From Spyradomonas excrementavium (GTDB lineage: Bacteria; Cyanobacteriota; Vampirovibrionia; Gastranaerophilales; Gastranaerophilaceae): 48,462 nt of DNA. The notes below the pieces were generated by a model, which worked only from the letters and a program-made list of their open reading frames with translations, was not told the DNA's origin and searched no databases. Below, in pieces: positions 31,849 to 41,484 of this stretch (the stretch's first letter is position 1; every line of letters begins with the position of its first letter). The position numbers were made by a program, and so were the translations under genes. The stretch lies in assembly GCA_018714005.1 (NCBI GenBank), contig DVOA01000004.1, positions 1 to 48,462 of the forward strand. The letters are read 5' to 3'.

Positions 31849-34800
31849 CTACAGCTGAATCCCGTTCAGCGCGCAAAACGCCCTGAATGACGCCTGATTT
31901 TGCTCAATATCTTTCTCGATTGCAGGAATATTCAGCGCTTTTATAAGTTTCAATGATTTTTTGAACGTGTTCATTGCGTTTTCGGCGTAGGTTATCTTGT
32001 TTTTCGGCTTTTTCGTGACCATTTCTTCAAGATATTTTGCATAAAGCTGGTACAAAAGCACTTTCTGGAGCTTCATATCGTAGCTTTTTACAATCATTAG
32101 CGCCTTTTCAATATACATTTTTGCCGCTTCCAAATCGCCTTTTATCAGGAATATTTCTGCAATCAGCCGTTTGTAAAGAACCATGAAATAATAGTTGTTT
32201 ATTTTCGGGTTTTTGGCGACTTCAAGGGCTTTTTGGGCAATATCAAGTGCTTTGTCGCTTCCGTCGGTTACGAGCGTGATTTTCGCTATAAAATACCAGC
32301 AAAGCAGCGCCCCGATTGCGATTTTTTCTCTTGCAAACACGGCAACCTGCTCATTGTAAATCTCCAGCGCCTTAGCAAGGCTGCCTTCTTCCTGAAGAAC
32401 CTTGCCCAGAAAGATTTTTAAGAGATTTTTTACAAGAACATCGTTGTAATTGTTCGCAAAAGTCACAACAGAGTACATATCCTCTTTAATATTGTCAAAA
32501 TCCTTTGCAACGAGCTTGTTCAGGATGTTTATGAAGTTCCACTGGGAAATAATTTCGGGCTCGACGATTTCGCGTGCGGTGTTTTGGTTTACTTCGATGA
32601 GCAGCCCCGCTGATTTTTCGACATCGCCCTGAATCGAGTACGCAAGCGCTTTTGCAAGCGCAACTCTGTTGAGATAATTTTTGTTATCGACATTATTTTT
32701 CGCAATAATCTCATCAATCAGGCTCAAAACCTGAAAACACTTGTTATTTCCCTGAATACTCAGTGCGTTTGCGACAATCAGGTTAGTTTCGAGCCAGGTT
32801 TCGTAAATTATGTCCATCGGAATGTTTTTGCAAGGAATGAGCTGCGAAATCGCCTGTTCAATTACCGGAATAATTTCGTTGCTGGCGAGATTGTAGATTT
32901 CTTCGCTGTTTCCGATTGAAAACATCGCTTTTAGCTTTTTATATTTTAAAATCGCGCATTCAAGCCGGTATTCAGGCTTTTCAATGAGCTTCAAAATCGT
33001 GTCAATCGCCTCAATCACGCCGTGATAGTTGCCCACAATCGAGCAGCTCTTTGACAAATAGCCCGAAAGTTCAATGGTTTTAGGCACGTTGGAGATTTTT
33101 ATCGCGCTGTTGAGCGCAAAAGAGATGTATTCTATCGCTTCGGCGGGTTTTGTCGAATAAAGGAGCTTGCCCATCCTTTCGTAGATGTTGTTTATGATGA
33201 GTTCGCCCTTTTGCGGGGTTACTTCTTCGACGATTTTCAAAGATTGCTTCTGCGAAAGCACCCAGAGGTGTTCGTCGCCCAGATATGCGCAAAGTTTTAT
33301 ATTTTCCGTCCAAATCCCCAGCGCAAGCAGTTTCTGGTTAAGATTTTGAACAATAAGTGCTTTCAGCGCGTTGCTCGAGAGTATGAGCGGGTTTATTGCG
33401 TCGAAGATTTTTTCATTCAGCATGCCAAAATCCTCGCTTTGCTTGGCTTTTTCATAAATTATGCGCCAGAGAAGCGTGTTTTTGAAAATAAACATGTTAT
33501 TGTTAAACTGGCTGATATATGCCGAATTTGCGAGCAAAGTCAGGATATTTTTGAAATCTTCGGAGTTTATTTTCATCACAAGCTCAAGAAGCCCGATATT
33601 GAACTTGTTTCCCATGATTGCTGCGGAGCAGAGGGTTTTGAATACCATCGGGAAGTTCTTTTCGAGGTGTTCAAGGCGTTTTGTGATGATATCGTAGATG
33701 TTTTTGGGCATTTCCAGCTCGATGGGAGTGGTTCTGTATTTTGCTTCGCCGTTTTCCTGATAAAATGCGTCATTTTCGTTCAGTAGCACAAGAATTTGTT
33801 CAATGTATGCGCTGTTTCCTTTTGAATTTTTGTAAATTTGCGCAAAAACTTCGGCAGGCAGCGGGTTTGTGCCGTTCAAGTAGATTTTTATCAGGTTGTC
33901 TGCATAATCCTTTGTTAATCTGCCTAAACGCACGTCCTGATACTGGTTTTCAGCGATTTTTTCCGAATAAAAATACCCCTGTGCAATTCGTTTGTCTTTG
34001 TAAGCAATTATGAGCTTCAAATTCTCCGAAAGCCCGCCGTTTTCAATGAAATAAACCAGAAATTCATAAGAAGCACCGTCAATCATGTCAAAATCGTCGA
34101 TAGAAATAATCAGTTTTGATTTTTGGGAGATTTCGAGGATTGTTTTTTCAAGAAGTTTGAAAGTGTTTTGCTTGTTTTTCAGAATTTCTTCAAACTTTGC
34201 GTGGCGCGTCGGATAAAGGAAGTTGAAAATCCCGTCGATTTCTTCGGAATTAAACGAAGTGAAGAAATTCCGCAGCGCTTCTTTTATTGTGCCGACAAAA
34301 TCGGGCGACATTGTTGTAAAATTCGGACAATTGAAAAATGTCAAAAACATTTCCTGAAAAATGCCGAACGGGCTGATTTGCGAGTTTGCGCTGCATTCGC
34401 CCCACATCCAGTTGTAATTTTTTGAAAGCAAATCATTGAAAACGTACTTCAAAACCGTTGATTTGCCCATGCCTTCGTCCGCACTAAGCCCGATTACGAG
34501 TTTTTCTTTGCTTTCGATTGCTTTTACGATTGTATTTTTGCATCTGTCCTGATTGCAGTCTTCCTGCTCAAAAACCTGCTCTTCTTCGTCCTCATTTTCT
34601 TCAGAAAGCGGCGCGCCCGGGTAATTTTCCAGTTTTATATCGACCTGTTCGGGTTCCGGTTCTTCTGTTTTTTGTTCTTGTTCTGCCGGTTCATCGGCCA
34701 GCTCTTCAAGGTTTTCAGCCGTGTCATTTTCAGCAGTATTTTCTTCTGAAACTTCGGATTCCGGCTCTGATTCTGCCTCAGGCTCAGGCGTATTTTCAAA

Positions 34801-35229
34801 TTCCGGAATTTCTTCCACAAAAACCGCTTCATTTTCGATATTTTCAGGCTCGTTTTCAGTTTCCTGCGTGAAACTTTCTTCTTCTGCCGTTAGGGCGGGT
34901 GTTGGGGTGGCAGAAACTTGTTCTTCCTCTAAAACCGCCGGAGTTTCTCTTTTTACGACCTCAATATCGTCATTGCACTTTGTGACAAGCCCCGCAACGT
35001 TTTCCTCAAACTCAAAACCGCATTTACGGCAGTTTTTTGCGGACGGAAGATTGGCTTTGTCGCAGTTCGGGCAGTATTTAATCAGCTGGAGCCCGCAGCC
35101 CGGGCAAAATTCTGCGCCTATGGGGTTGATTGTTTTGCAGACAGGGCATACGGACTGCACTTTTGTCCCGCAATAGGTGCATCTGATGGTCTTTTCGTCT
35201 ATTTCGTTTTTGCATTTAAGGCAGAGCAT
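31849..35229 (-). CDS. Zinc-ribbon / P-loop NTPase / TPR multidomain protein
   Basis: A 1126-aa protein. Residues 1-75 hold a chain of CxxC zinc ribbons (CLKC, CTYC, CPVC, CPGC, CPNC, CRKC). Residues 90-225 are very acidic, Glu/Pro-rich and probably disordered. A STAND/AAA-like ATPase begins near 243 with Walker A SADEGMGKST (about 249-258) and Walker B LIISIDDFD (about 373-381). From about 560 to the end is a long helical TPR-like array (e.g. AKALEIYNEQVAVF, LEAAKMYIEKALMIVKSYD). Similar layouts occur in signalling ATPases that sense a ligand through repeats. No cyclase domain is seen. It follows the NarL regulator on the same strand, beyond a terminator. Function unknown. Confidence 0.8.
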   Translation of the reverse strand: MLCLKCKNEIDEKTIRCTYCGTKVQSVCPVCKTINPIGAEFCPGCGLQLIKYCPNCDKANLPSAKNCRKCGFEFEENVAGLVTKCNDDIEVVKRETPAVLEEEQVSATPTPALTAEEESFTQETENEPENIENEAVFVEEIPEFENTPEPEAESEPESEVSEENTAENDTAENLEELADEPAEQEQKTEEPEPEQVDIKLENYPGAPLSEENEDEEEQVFEQEDCNQDRCKNTIVKAIESKEKLVIGLSADEGMGKSTVLKYVFNDLLSKNYNWMWGECSANSQISPFGIFQEMFLTFFNCPNFTTMSPDFVGTIKEALRNFFTSFNSEEIDGIFNFLYPTRHAKFEEILKNKQNTFKLLEKTILEISQKSKLIISIDDFDMIDGASYEFLVYFIENGGLSENLKLIIAYKDKRIAQGYFYSEKIAENQYQDVRLGRLTKDYADNLIKIYLNGTNPLPAEVFAQIYKNSKGNSAYIEQILVLLNENDAFYQENGEAKYRTTPIELEMPKNIYDIITKRLEHLEKNFPMVFKTLCSAAIMGNKFNIGLLELVMKINSEDFKNILTLLANSAYISQFNNNMFIFKNTLLWRIIYEKAKQSEDFGMLNEKIFDAINPLILSSNALKALIVQNLNQKLLALGIWTENIKLCAYLGDEHLWVLSQKQSLKIVEEVTPQKGELIINNIYERMGKLLYSTKPAEAIEYISFALNSAIKISNVPKTIELSGYLSKSCSIVGNYHGVIEAIDTILKLIEKPEYRLECAILKYKKLKAMFSIGNSEEIYNLASNEIIPVIEQAISQLIPCKNIPMDIIYETWLETNLIVANALSIQGNNKCFQVLSLIDEIIAKNNVDNKNYLNRVALAKALAYSIQGDVEKSAGLLIEVNQNTAREIVEPEIISQWNFINILNKLVAKDFDNIKEDMYSVVTFANNYNDVLVKNLLKIFLGKVLQEEGSLAKALEIYNEQVAVFAREKIAIGALLCWYFIAKITLVTDGSDKALDIAQKALEVAKNPKINNYYFMVLYKRLIAEIFLIKGDLEAAKMYIEKALMIVKSYDMKLQKVLLYQLYAKYLEEMVTKKPKNKITYAENAMNTFKKSLKLIKALNIPAIEKDIEQNQASFRAFCALNGIQL

Positions 35230-35316
35230 AATTATTCCATGCTAATCATTCAAAATAATTATAGTATAAACCCCACGGGTAAGAAACCGACCGGATACAC
35301 TATTTCACGGACAAAA

Positions 35317-35343
35317 AAAAGCGCCGGATTTGCCGGCGCTTTC
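35317..35343. terminator. Intrinsic terminator after the NarL regulator
   Basis: GCGCCGG-atttg-CCGGCGC with an A8 run on the left and TTTC on the right; on the minus strand it is a strong stem with a T-run, ending the regulator transcript. Confidence 0.92.
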
Positions 35344-35350
35344 AGATTTA

Positions 35351-36037
35351 TTAGATAATATTTTCTTTTATCGCCTTGACTGCCGCCTGAACGCGGTCAT
35401 CCACGCATAATTTCTGCAAAATGCTGCAAACATGGGCTTTTGCTGTGTGAACACTGACGATTAATTCTTTTGCGATTTCGGTATTGCTTTTTCCTTTAAC
35501 TAACAGCCTCAAAACCTCAAATTCTCTTTCCGTGAGCTGTGCTCTTGCGTCAGAAACTTCTACTGCCGAAGAAAGGCTTGTATTTTCAGGTTTCGGGAAA
35601 AGATTAAGCGCTACTTTGGCAATTGCCGGATCAAGCCAGCATGCACCTTTTGAAACATCTTTTATTACAGCAGCAAGCGTATTCGGGTCAATATCTTTTA
35701 AACAATAAGCGTTTGCCCCCGAGCCCAGCGCTGCCATAACCTCTTCTTCTCTGTCGTGGGAAGTTAGAATAACCACCTTTGTATCAGGGCAGCATTCTCT
35801 GATCTTTTGGGTTGCTTCGATTCCGTTCATATTCGGAAGACCCAAATCCATAAGAACTACGTCAGGAGTTTCCTTTTTAATCAGTTCAATACCTGATAGA
35901 GCTTCTTCAGCTTCACCAACAACGCTTATATTTTCAAATTCATTGATAGTTGAGCGCAGACCCACGCGTGTTAGTTTGTAGTCTTCTACTATAATAACTC
36001 TTACTACTTCGTTTTTTTCTTGAATTGCTGTTGCCAT
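35351..36037 (-). CDS. NarL/FixJ-type response regulator
   Basis: A 228-aa protein. Receiver domain residues 10-130: VIIVEDYKLTRVG with acidic pocket, phospho-Asp in VVLMDLGLPNMNG, and VVILTSHDREEEV, then CLKDID with the conserved Lys. C-terminal LuxR-type HTH about 165-228: LTEREFEVLRLLVKGKSNTEIAKEL, VSVHTAKAHVCSILQKL. Known logic: phosphorylation by a histidine kinase permits DNA binding. No kinase in the window, so an orphan regulator. ATG after CAGGAGAA. Confidence 0.95.
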   Translation of the reverse strand: MATAIQEKNEVVRVIIVEDYKLTRVGLRSTINEFENISVVGEAEEALSGIELIKKETPDVVLMDLGLPNMNGIEATQKIRECCPDTKVVILTSHDREEEVMAALGSGANAYCLKDIDPNTLAAVIKDVSKGACWLDPAIAKVALNLFPKPENTSLSSAVEVSDARAQLTEREFEVLRLLVKGKSNTEIAKELIVSVHTAKAHVCSILQKLCVDDRVQAAVKAIKENII

Positions 36038-36195
36038 AAATTCTCCTGTATTCTTGTAGTACTTATTTAGTTAAGTTATTATTGCGGGCTGAATGGAGAA
36101 TATATATTACCCGACATGGCGATATTTTTGGCAATTTTAATACCCAACAGGCGGTACCCGGTTGGAATATATAATGCGGATTAAATCCGGAAACA

Positions 36196-36420
36196 CTATC
36201 TTGACGTGTCATAATCCCATATATAAATCTGCCCGCAATATCTGCAAACAGCATGGTGGTTCATAAAATTCAAATCAGGGACAAAGGTATAACCGTCAAC
36301 GGTGATGACAATATCGCCGTTTTCGTTGTATTTTCGTTCAAAATTTTTCCCGCCTTTGTAGCCGGGCGCGAACATAAGCTCAAATTTGTCAACGGATTTA
36401 CAGTTTTTGCAGATAAACAT
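36196..36420 (-). CDS. Small two-CxxC zinc-ribbon protein
   Basis: A 74-aa protein with CKNC at residues 4-7 and CRYCGQIYIWD near 59, which together could form one zinc ribbon with a long loop between (GYKGGKNFERKYNENGDIVI). Starts 2 bp after the stop of the 323-aa membrane protein gene, so it is co-transcribed with it. No named family. The 36038-36195 gap downstream, ahead of the regulator, holds a CGGATT-A-AATCCG palindrome near 36177-36189. Confidence 0.7.
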   Translation of the reverse strand: MFICKNCKSVDKFELMFAPGYKGGKNFERKYNENGDIVITVDGYTFVPDLNFMNHHAVCRYCGQIYIWDYDTSR

Positions 36421-36422
36421 CG

Positions 36423-37394
36423 CTATTCGCCGTCCTTGTCCGCTATTTTTTTCGTTGCACGTTTGACAAGTTTTTCTGCTGCGATTTTTCCCGCATAGTT
36501 TCTGGAATGAAGCTCTTTAAACAGCATTGTGCAGCAAATACTTCTTATCGGCAGCGTAAACGCTGTAACCATAAATGCAACAACAGAAAGTGTAATAAAT
36601 TTTGAAAGTTCAACGCTTCTGATTGAAAAAGGCAGGTTGTGTGCGGCGATTATTGCATTAAGTTCGTCAAGCGGGAGCATTGTAACAAAACGTTCGACCG
36701 GATAACTGAAAAATCCGAGCAAATTTCCTGCTTCCACGCCCCAGCATATCAAGGACGGAATCAGCCAGTACGTAAAAATCCCCAGCGCCGCAAGCAAAAA
36801 CAGGGTTTTTAGAAAATTATGCTTAATCAGGTTTACGCTCAAGGAAATTGCCCCGAAAGGTGAAATATTCTCCTCAAGAGCGAACGCCTGAAACGTCAGC
36901 GACAGATAAACAAACCCTATTGCCATAATTACCCACAAAAGCGGAAACGAACCGACAATATAAATTATTGAAAGCAAAATCAGCAGCATTACATACGAAA
37001 ATGACCTGTTTTTTATGAGTCCGTCTGCAATGCTTGTGTCTTCGATTTTGTTGTTTGACTCAATTATGTAGCTTGCCATTGAATTTAACGCTGCCATTGC
37101 CACAAGGTAATCCCAGAACGCCTTACAAAAGATAAAAAATCCCGGAAGTGTTATAACGAGCAAAAGCAGGAACACAAAAAGGATATTATCAAAAATCGGC
37201 GCTGACTGGGTGAGTTTCGGAATCAAAATCGTGTAAAGATAAGCCGCAGTGAAGATTATTGTAATGCCTGCAACCTGCCCGAAAACAGGAAAAGTAAGGT
37301 ATTTCATGAATTTTTCAAAGTTCAGGAAATAATATTTTATCCCTTTGAAAAAAATCTCAATCATGCTAACAAAAGTCAAATCTCTTTTCGCCAT
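36423..37394 (-). CDS. Multi-pass membrane protein of unknown function
   Basis: A 323-aa protein with about six membrane segments (FGQVAGITIIFTAAYLYTIL, NILFVFLLLLVITLPGFFIF, YVMLLILLSIIYIVGSFPLL, WVIMAIGFVYLSLTFQAFAL, LKTLFLLAALGIFTYWLIPS, LSVVAFMVTAFTLPIRSICC). The SPFGAISLSVNLIKHNFLKT motif resembles NPFSAFWKNLKFIFKNFFGA in the 12092 protein, suggesting a shared fold. AAGTGAGG precedes ATG. Divergent from the PHP gene by 48 bp. Function unknown. Confidence 0.8.
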   Translation of the reverse strand: MAKRDLTFVSMIEIFFKGIKYYFLNFEKFMKYLTFPVFGQVAGITIIFTAAYLYTILIPKLTQSAPIFDNILFVFLLLLVITLPGFFIFCKAFWDYLVAMAALNSMASYIIESNNKIEDTSIADGLIKNRSFSYVMLLILLSIIYIVGSFPLLWVIMAIGFVYLSLTFQAFALEENISPFGAISLSVNLIKHNFLKTLFLLAALGIFTYWLIPSLICWGVEAGNLLGFFSYPVERFVTMLPLDELNAIIAAHNLPFSIRSVELSKFITLSVVAFMVTAFTLPIRSICCTMLFKELHSRNYAGKIAAEKLVKRATKKIADKDGE

Positions 37395-37442
37395 CTCGCC
37401 TCACTTAAACAAATTTCGCCCGAAAGCTATGTTTATATTAAC

Positions 37443-38099
37443 ATGATGTGTATGGACAGGCAATTTTCTTCAATTTTTGAATTATTAAAAAGCATTCCGC
37501 ATGAAGAATTCGGAAAAAGCGTTGATTTGCATATTCATTCGACTTATTCCGACGGGAAACTCACTCCCGAAGAGCTTTTGGCGGACGCTAACGAAAAAGG
37601 GCTGAAATATTTTGCGATTTGCGACCATAATACGGTCGACGCTTACACGCAAACGCCTGTATGGATGGACAAAAGGATTATTCCTGCAATCGAGTTTGAC
37701 TGCTGGTTTCAGGGGGTTCTTGTTCATATTCTCGGGTATGGAATCGATGTTAAAAACGAAAATTTGAAAAAACTGTGCGCAAAAACAAAAAAAGAAACAG
37801 AAGCGGATATAGTGCGGCTTTTTAACCGCCGTCACCCTAAAGAAGTCATAAAAGCCATTCATGACGCAGGCGGAGCAGCGGTTCTGGCGCATCCGGCTTG
37901 CTACTGGTGCATAAGTCTTGATGGTTTTGTCAAAAATCTCGTAAAATTGGGGCTCGACGGGATTGAAGCCTTTTATCCGTACAAGCGCCACCGCGGAATT
38001 ATCAAATTTCACTTTGCTTCAACCGTCAAAAAGGTCGGCGAAAAGTACAACCTCATTCTGACCGGCGGTTCTGACTCACATGACGAAATCTGTTTTTAA
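37443..38099 (+). CDS. PHP-domain phosphoesterase
   Basis: A 218-aa metal-dependent phosphoesterase of the PHP fold. Metal ligands visible: VDLHIHSTYSDG, ICDHNTVDAY, AIEFDC, VLAHPA and GGSDSH. The short single-domain form resembles YciV/TrpH-like nucleoside or RNA 5'-3' phosphoesterases rather than HisJ or DNA polymerase III alpha. Three in-frame starts (ATGATGTGTATG) lie together with no strong ribosome site. It ends against the 38100 gene with no gap. Confidence 0.88.
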   Translation: MMCMDRQFSSIFELLKSIPHEEFGKSVDLHIHSTYSDGKLTPEELLADANEKGLKYFAICDHNTVDAYTQTPVWMDKRIIPAIEFDCWFQGVLVHILGYGIDVKNENLKKLCAKTKKETEADIVRLFNRRHPKEVIKAIHDAGGAAVLAHPACYWCISLDGFVKNLVKLGLDGIEAFYPYKRHRGIIKFHFASTVKKVGEKYNLILTGGSDSHDEICF

Positions 38100-39155
38100 T
38101 TACATCCTGTCGCGCCAGTCATCGCGGGGATCTTTATCGTCGTCATCAGAATCATCATAATAATCGTATTCATACCATACGTAGTTTTTCAATTTTTTTG
38201 AGTTATTTTCCATTCTGGATTTTTCGGATTCTAATTCTTGTAATTTTTGCCTGTCATCGTCACGTTCTCCGTCTTTAAGGTGGATGACGGTATCAAAATT
38301 GTCTTTGGAATGCAGTTTTGAATCCAATTTTTTGTAATATGCCGGAGCCTGGAACAAAATTGTTGTTTTATATTCGTCAGCAGCATTCTTTGTTAATTCA
38401 AAATAACTATTTCTTCCTTTTTCATGGCTAAAAATTGACTCTGTGGAAAAAATAGAATACATATCAGAAACTTCAAGCAAGCTTCTCATTCCGGTGTATT
38501 CATACATTTTTTTGTTATGCTCAAGTTTTGATTTTAGCTCGGAAATAAAATAGTCATCATTGTATCCGGCAGCAATTTTATCATAATTAACGCTCGAATT
38601 TTCAACAAGCCATTTTGCAAGGTTTTTGGAGTTTTTTTCTTCCCCGTCGTTAATGATGAGTATGCCTTTAGGCATTTTGCCGGCAGAAAATCCGGATTGT
38701 TCCCTGTTGATTTTGGAAATAAAATCATTGTTGAGCTTTTCTCTGGCGCTGTTTAAGCCGATATCTCCGGTTTTGAGCCTTTTTTGGATTACAGAAATAT
38801 CGCTGTCAAGCTCTGTCATTTTATTTTTTGCTTTATCAATATAACTTATGAGTTCATAGCGTGCCTGATGGGAATAATCGTTGAAAAATCCCTGATATTT
38901 CTGGCGGCAGGCTTCGTTTATCTCAGTTTCGTTTGCTGTTCTGAAAACTTCGCCGAGATATTTGAGCTGGGCTTCAGAAGTGTTGAAAACTTTAAAATTT
39001 TTCTTGTTGACTTTCCATCCGTCACCGAAAGATGGATTAGCCGGCATACTTTTTGTGAAACTATCGGCTGTCATTGGATTTGTTTTGTAAAAATCCGTTT
39101 TATGAGAAATTTTGTGATTATAATTGTAACCTGAACCAACCCTTGAAACTTTCAT
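38100..39155 (-). CDS. Lineage-type hypothetical protein with NPSFGD motif and acidic tail
   Basis: A 351-aa protein with no signal peptide. N-terminus MKVSRVGSGYNYN, then PANPSFGDGW, a short motif also hinted at in the giant GH13 protein. The middle is charged and helical (coiled-coil likelihood around 95-150 and 300-325). The end is an Asp-rich tail YYDDSDDDDKDPRDD, reminiscent of disordered calcium- or metal-binding tails. No known catalytic motif. Function unknown; possibly a lineage-specific structural or effector-like protein. Confidence 0.65.
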   Translation of the reverse strand: MKVSRVGSGYNYNHKISHKTDFYKTNPMTADSFTKSMPANPSFGDGWKVNKKNFKVFNTSEAQLKYLGEVFRTANETEINEACRQKYQGFFNDYSHQARYELISYIDKAKNKMTELDSDISVIQKRLKTGDIGLNSAREKLNNDFISKINREQSGFSAGKMPKGILIINDGEEKNSKNLAKWLVENSSVNYDKIAAGYNDDYFISELKSKLEHNKKMYEYTGMRSLLEVSDMYSIFSTESIFSHEKGRNSYFELTKNAADEYKTTILFQAPAYYKKLDSKLHSKDNFDTVIHLKDGERDDDRQKLQELESEKSRMENNSKKLKNYVWYEYDYYDDSDDDDKDPRDDWRDRM

Positions 39156-39345
39156 CTTATATCCCTTTCTTGTCTGGATTTGACCGGTAAAATAGAATGC
39201 TTTTTAAGTATTTTCTTGCTAACAGCGCCTGTTGTCAATAAAATCGGGCAGATTAGCTTAACGTAATTTCATAAAATAAGCCTGCTCTTTTCCACCCCAC
39301 GGAAGTGCTGTATGTGGAACATTAGCAAATTTAAAATTATGTTGT

Positions 39346-39373
39346 TTGAGAAAAATTTTGAGCGTGATATGAT
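39346..39373 (+). promoter_or_regulatory. Promoter for the ROK kinase gene
   Basis: TTGAGA (39346-39351), 16-bp spacer, TATGAT (39368-39373), 37 bp before ATG. Confidence 0.5.
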
Positions 39374-39410
39374 TGAACATGCTTGTTAAATTTAAGACAG
39401 AGGAGTCGGG

Positions 39411-40370
39411 ATGTTTGAAAAATACAGAATTGGCGTGGATATTGGCGGAACAAATGTAAAAATTGCGCTTGTTGACAAAAAAGGCGAAATTTCTTTTCCG
39501 AAAACCGTTCCCACACGCGCAGAAATGGGCTACGAATACACCGTAAGCAACATTATCCAAACAATTAAAGAACTTATTGAAGAAGCAAAAATCGAAAAAA
39601 GCGCTCTTGAGGGAATTGGCTTTGGATTTCCCGGGCAAATCGACTGTGACAACGGTATCGTAAGGATTTTGCCCAATATTCCCGGCTGGATAAATGTTCC
39701 TATATCAGAAATCATGCAAAAAGAATTCAATGTTCCGGTAAAAGTCGATAATGACGTGCGCTGCGCGGCTCTTGCCGAGCTCAATTACGGCGCGGGCGCA
39801 GGCTGCAAAAACCTTATTTGCATAACAGTCGGAACCGGCATTGGCTCCGGTTTAATCATTAACGGCAAGCTCGTGCGCGGTGCAAGCAACGCAGCCGGCG
39901 AAATCGGACACATAAAACTCGCAATCCACGACGGGCCGATTTGCGGCTGCGGCGATACGGGCTGTTTTGAGGCGTTTGCGTCGGGGCCGGCAATTGTTTC
40001 GCTCGCAAAAGAGTACGTAAAAGGCGGAAAATCCACAAAATACAGAGAAATTGCCGGTTCAACAAAAGACATTACCCCCGCGATTGTTGCGCAGGCCGCA
40101 AAAGAGGGCGATGTCGTCGCACAGAGGATTTTTTCAATCATCGGTGAATACCTTGGCGTTGGTTTGTCGAGCGTTGTGAACCTTTTGAACCCTGAAAAAA
40201 TCGTTGTGGGCGGCGGTGTTGCAGATGCGGGCGATATTTTGTTAGAGCCTTTGAAAAAGGCTCTAAAAGAGCGCTCAATGCCCATTCAGGGCGCTGCTGT
40301 AGAGGTTGTTCCCGCTCAGCTCGGAAATACCGCCGGAATTATCGGCGCAAGCCTCCTGATTGACAACTAA
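39411..40370 (+). CDS. glk: ROK family glucokinase
   Basis: A 319-aa sugar kinase. The phosphate loop is IGVDIGGTNVKIAL (residues 7-20); sugar-site and catalytic residues lie in VKVDNDVRCAALAE and TVGTGIGSGLI. The ROK zinc motif is EIGHIKLAIHDGPICGCGDTGCFEA. Known reaction: ATP-dependent phosphorylation of glucose or a related hexose. In this window it could act downstream of the GH13-like glucan enzyme; that link is inference. GAGGAG gives a strong ribosome site. Alternative substrates: N-acetylmannosamine or fructose. Confidence 0.92.
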   Translation: MFEKYRIGVDIGGTNVKIALVDKKGEISFPKTVPTRAEMGYEYTVSNIIQTIKELIEEAKIEKSALEGIGFGFPGQIDCDNGIVRILPNIPGWINVPISEIMQKEFNVPVKVDNDVRCAALAELNYGAGAGCKNLICITVGTGIGSGLIINGKLVRGASNAAGEIGHIKLAIHDGPICGCGDTGCFEAFASGPAIVSLAKEYVKGGKSTKYREIAGSTKDITPAIVAQAAKEGDVVAQRIFSIIGEYLGVGLSSVVNLLNPEKIVVGGGVADAGDILLEPLKKALKERSMPIQGAAVEVVPAQLGNTAGIIGASLLIDN

Positions 40371-40389
40371 TCGACCCAAAAGCCTGAAA

Positions 40390-41484
40390 TCAGCGAAGAA
40401 TTTTATATTCAACAAGCAAATCATCTCCGGATTTTCTCACAGAATCAATCCGGAGGTTTTTTGTATCTTTCATAAACTCTGTTTCAAAGCCCGAAAAGCA
40501 GCTTACAGCCTGATTGTCACCGATTATTTTCGGCGCGGTAAAATGATAAATTTTATCAGCAAGCCCCGCTTTTAAAACCGCTCCGTTCAGCCCTCCGCCG
40601 GCTTCAACCAGAACGCTCCTTATACCCGCCTCATAAAGCTTTTCAAACAAAAATTTTAAATCGATTTTTTCGTCAATCAGCGGACATTTTATGAAATTTA
40701 CAAATTTCGGAAAGATTTTGAGGCGGTTTTCGGGGAGATTTTCGCTGATTGCGCAATAAATCGGGGTTTTGTCATCATTGAAAAATCTCAAATCCGGCGT
40801 GAGCCGCAATTTTGAATCCACAACTACCCTAATCGGATTTACTCCGTTTTTCAGGCGGCAGTTCATCGCCGGATTGTCCGCAAGAACGGTATTTGAGCCG
40901 GTGAGCAGGGCGTCGTATTTTTTGCGGAGTTTTTGGACTATTTTTCTGGATTTTTCGCCTGTTACCCATTTAGAATCGCCCGTTCGTGAGGCGATTTTTC
41001 CGTCAATTGTTGTTGCGGTTTTGATTGCTGTGAAAATTCGTTTTTCTGTCTGGTTAATGAAGAAAATTTCGTTCAATTTTTTGCATTCCGCTTCAAGAAC
41101 CCCGCAAACAACCTCAATTCCTGCATTTTCAAGCTTTTTTATACCGTTTCCGGCGACTATCGGGTTGGGGTCGGGCGTGCCGATTACAACTTTTTTAAGC
41201 CCTTTTTCGATTATCAAATCCGCGCATGGCGGTGTTTTGCCAAAATGCGAGCAGGGCTCAAGATTCACGATGATTGTACCGCCTTTTGCTTTATTTCCTG
41301 CCATTTTTAGCGCATTTACTTCTGCATGAGCTTCCCCGCATCGTTCATGACGCCCGAATCCGGCGATATTTCCGTCTTTATCGAGCACAACAGCTCCGAC
41401 AAGAGGATTAGGAGAAACAAATCCCTCGGACTTTTTCGCCAGAGCTATGCATTTTTTCATCAATTTCTTGTAATTGTTCTTCAT
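40390..41484 (-). CDS. ribD: Riboflavin biosynthesis deaminase/reductase
   Basis: A 364-aa bifunctional enzyme for two steps from the GTP cyclohydrolase II product to ArPP. Residues 1-145: zinc deaminase with HAEVNAL and PCSHFGKTPPCADLI. Residues 150-364: NADPH reductase, DGKIASRTGDSKWVTG, LTGSNTVLADNP, VEAGGGLNGAVLKAGLADKI. ATG overlaps the upstream gene stop by four bases. Other rib genes are absent here. No FMN riboswitch recognised upstream, where it sits inside an operon. Confidence 0.96.
   Translation of the reverse strand: MKNNYKKLMKKCIALAKKSEGFVSPNPLVGAVVLDKDGNIAGFGRHERCGEAHAEVNALKMAGNKAKGGTIIVNLEPCSHFGKTPPCADLIIEKGLKKVVIGTPDPNPIVAGNGIKKLENAGIEVVCGVLEAECKKLNEIFFINQTEKRIFTAIKTATTIDGKIASRTGDSKWVTGEKSRKIVQKLRKKYDALLTGSNTVLADNPAMNCRLKNGVNPIRVVVDSKLRLTPDLRFFNDDKTPIYCAISENLPENRLKIFPKFVNFIKCPLIDEKIDLKFLFEKLYEAGIRSVLVEAGGGLNGAVLKAGLADKIYHFTAPKIIGDNQAVSCFSGFETEFMKDTKNLRIDSVRKSGDDLLVEYKILR

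Noticed and set aside
36063..36254. 63-residue minus-strand open frame
   Set aside because: Overlaps the 3' end of the zinc-ribbon gene, poor start context, no domain.
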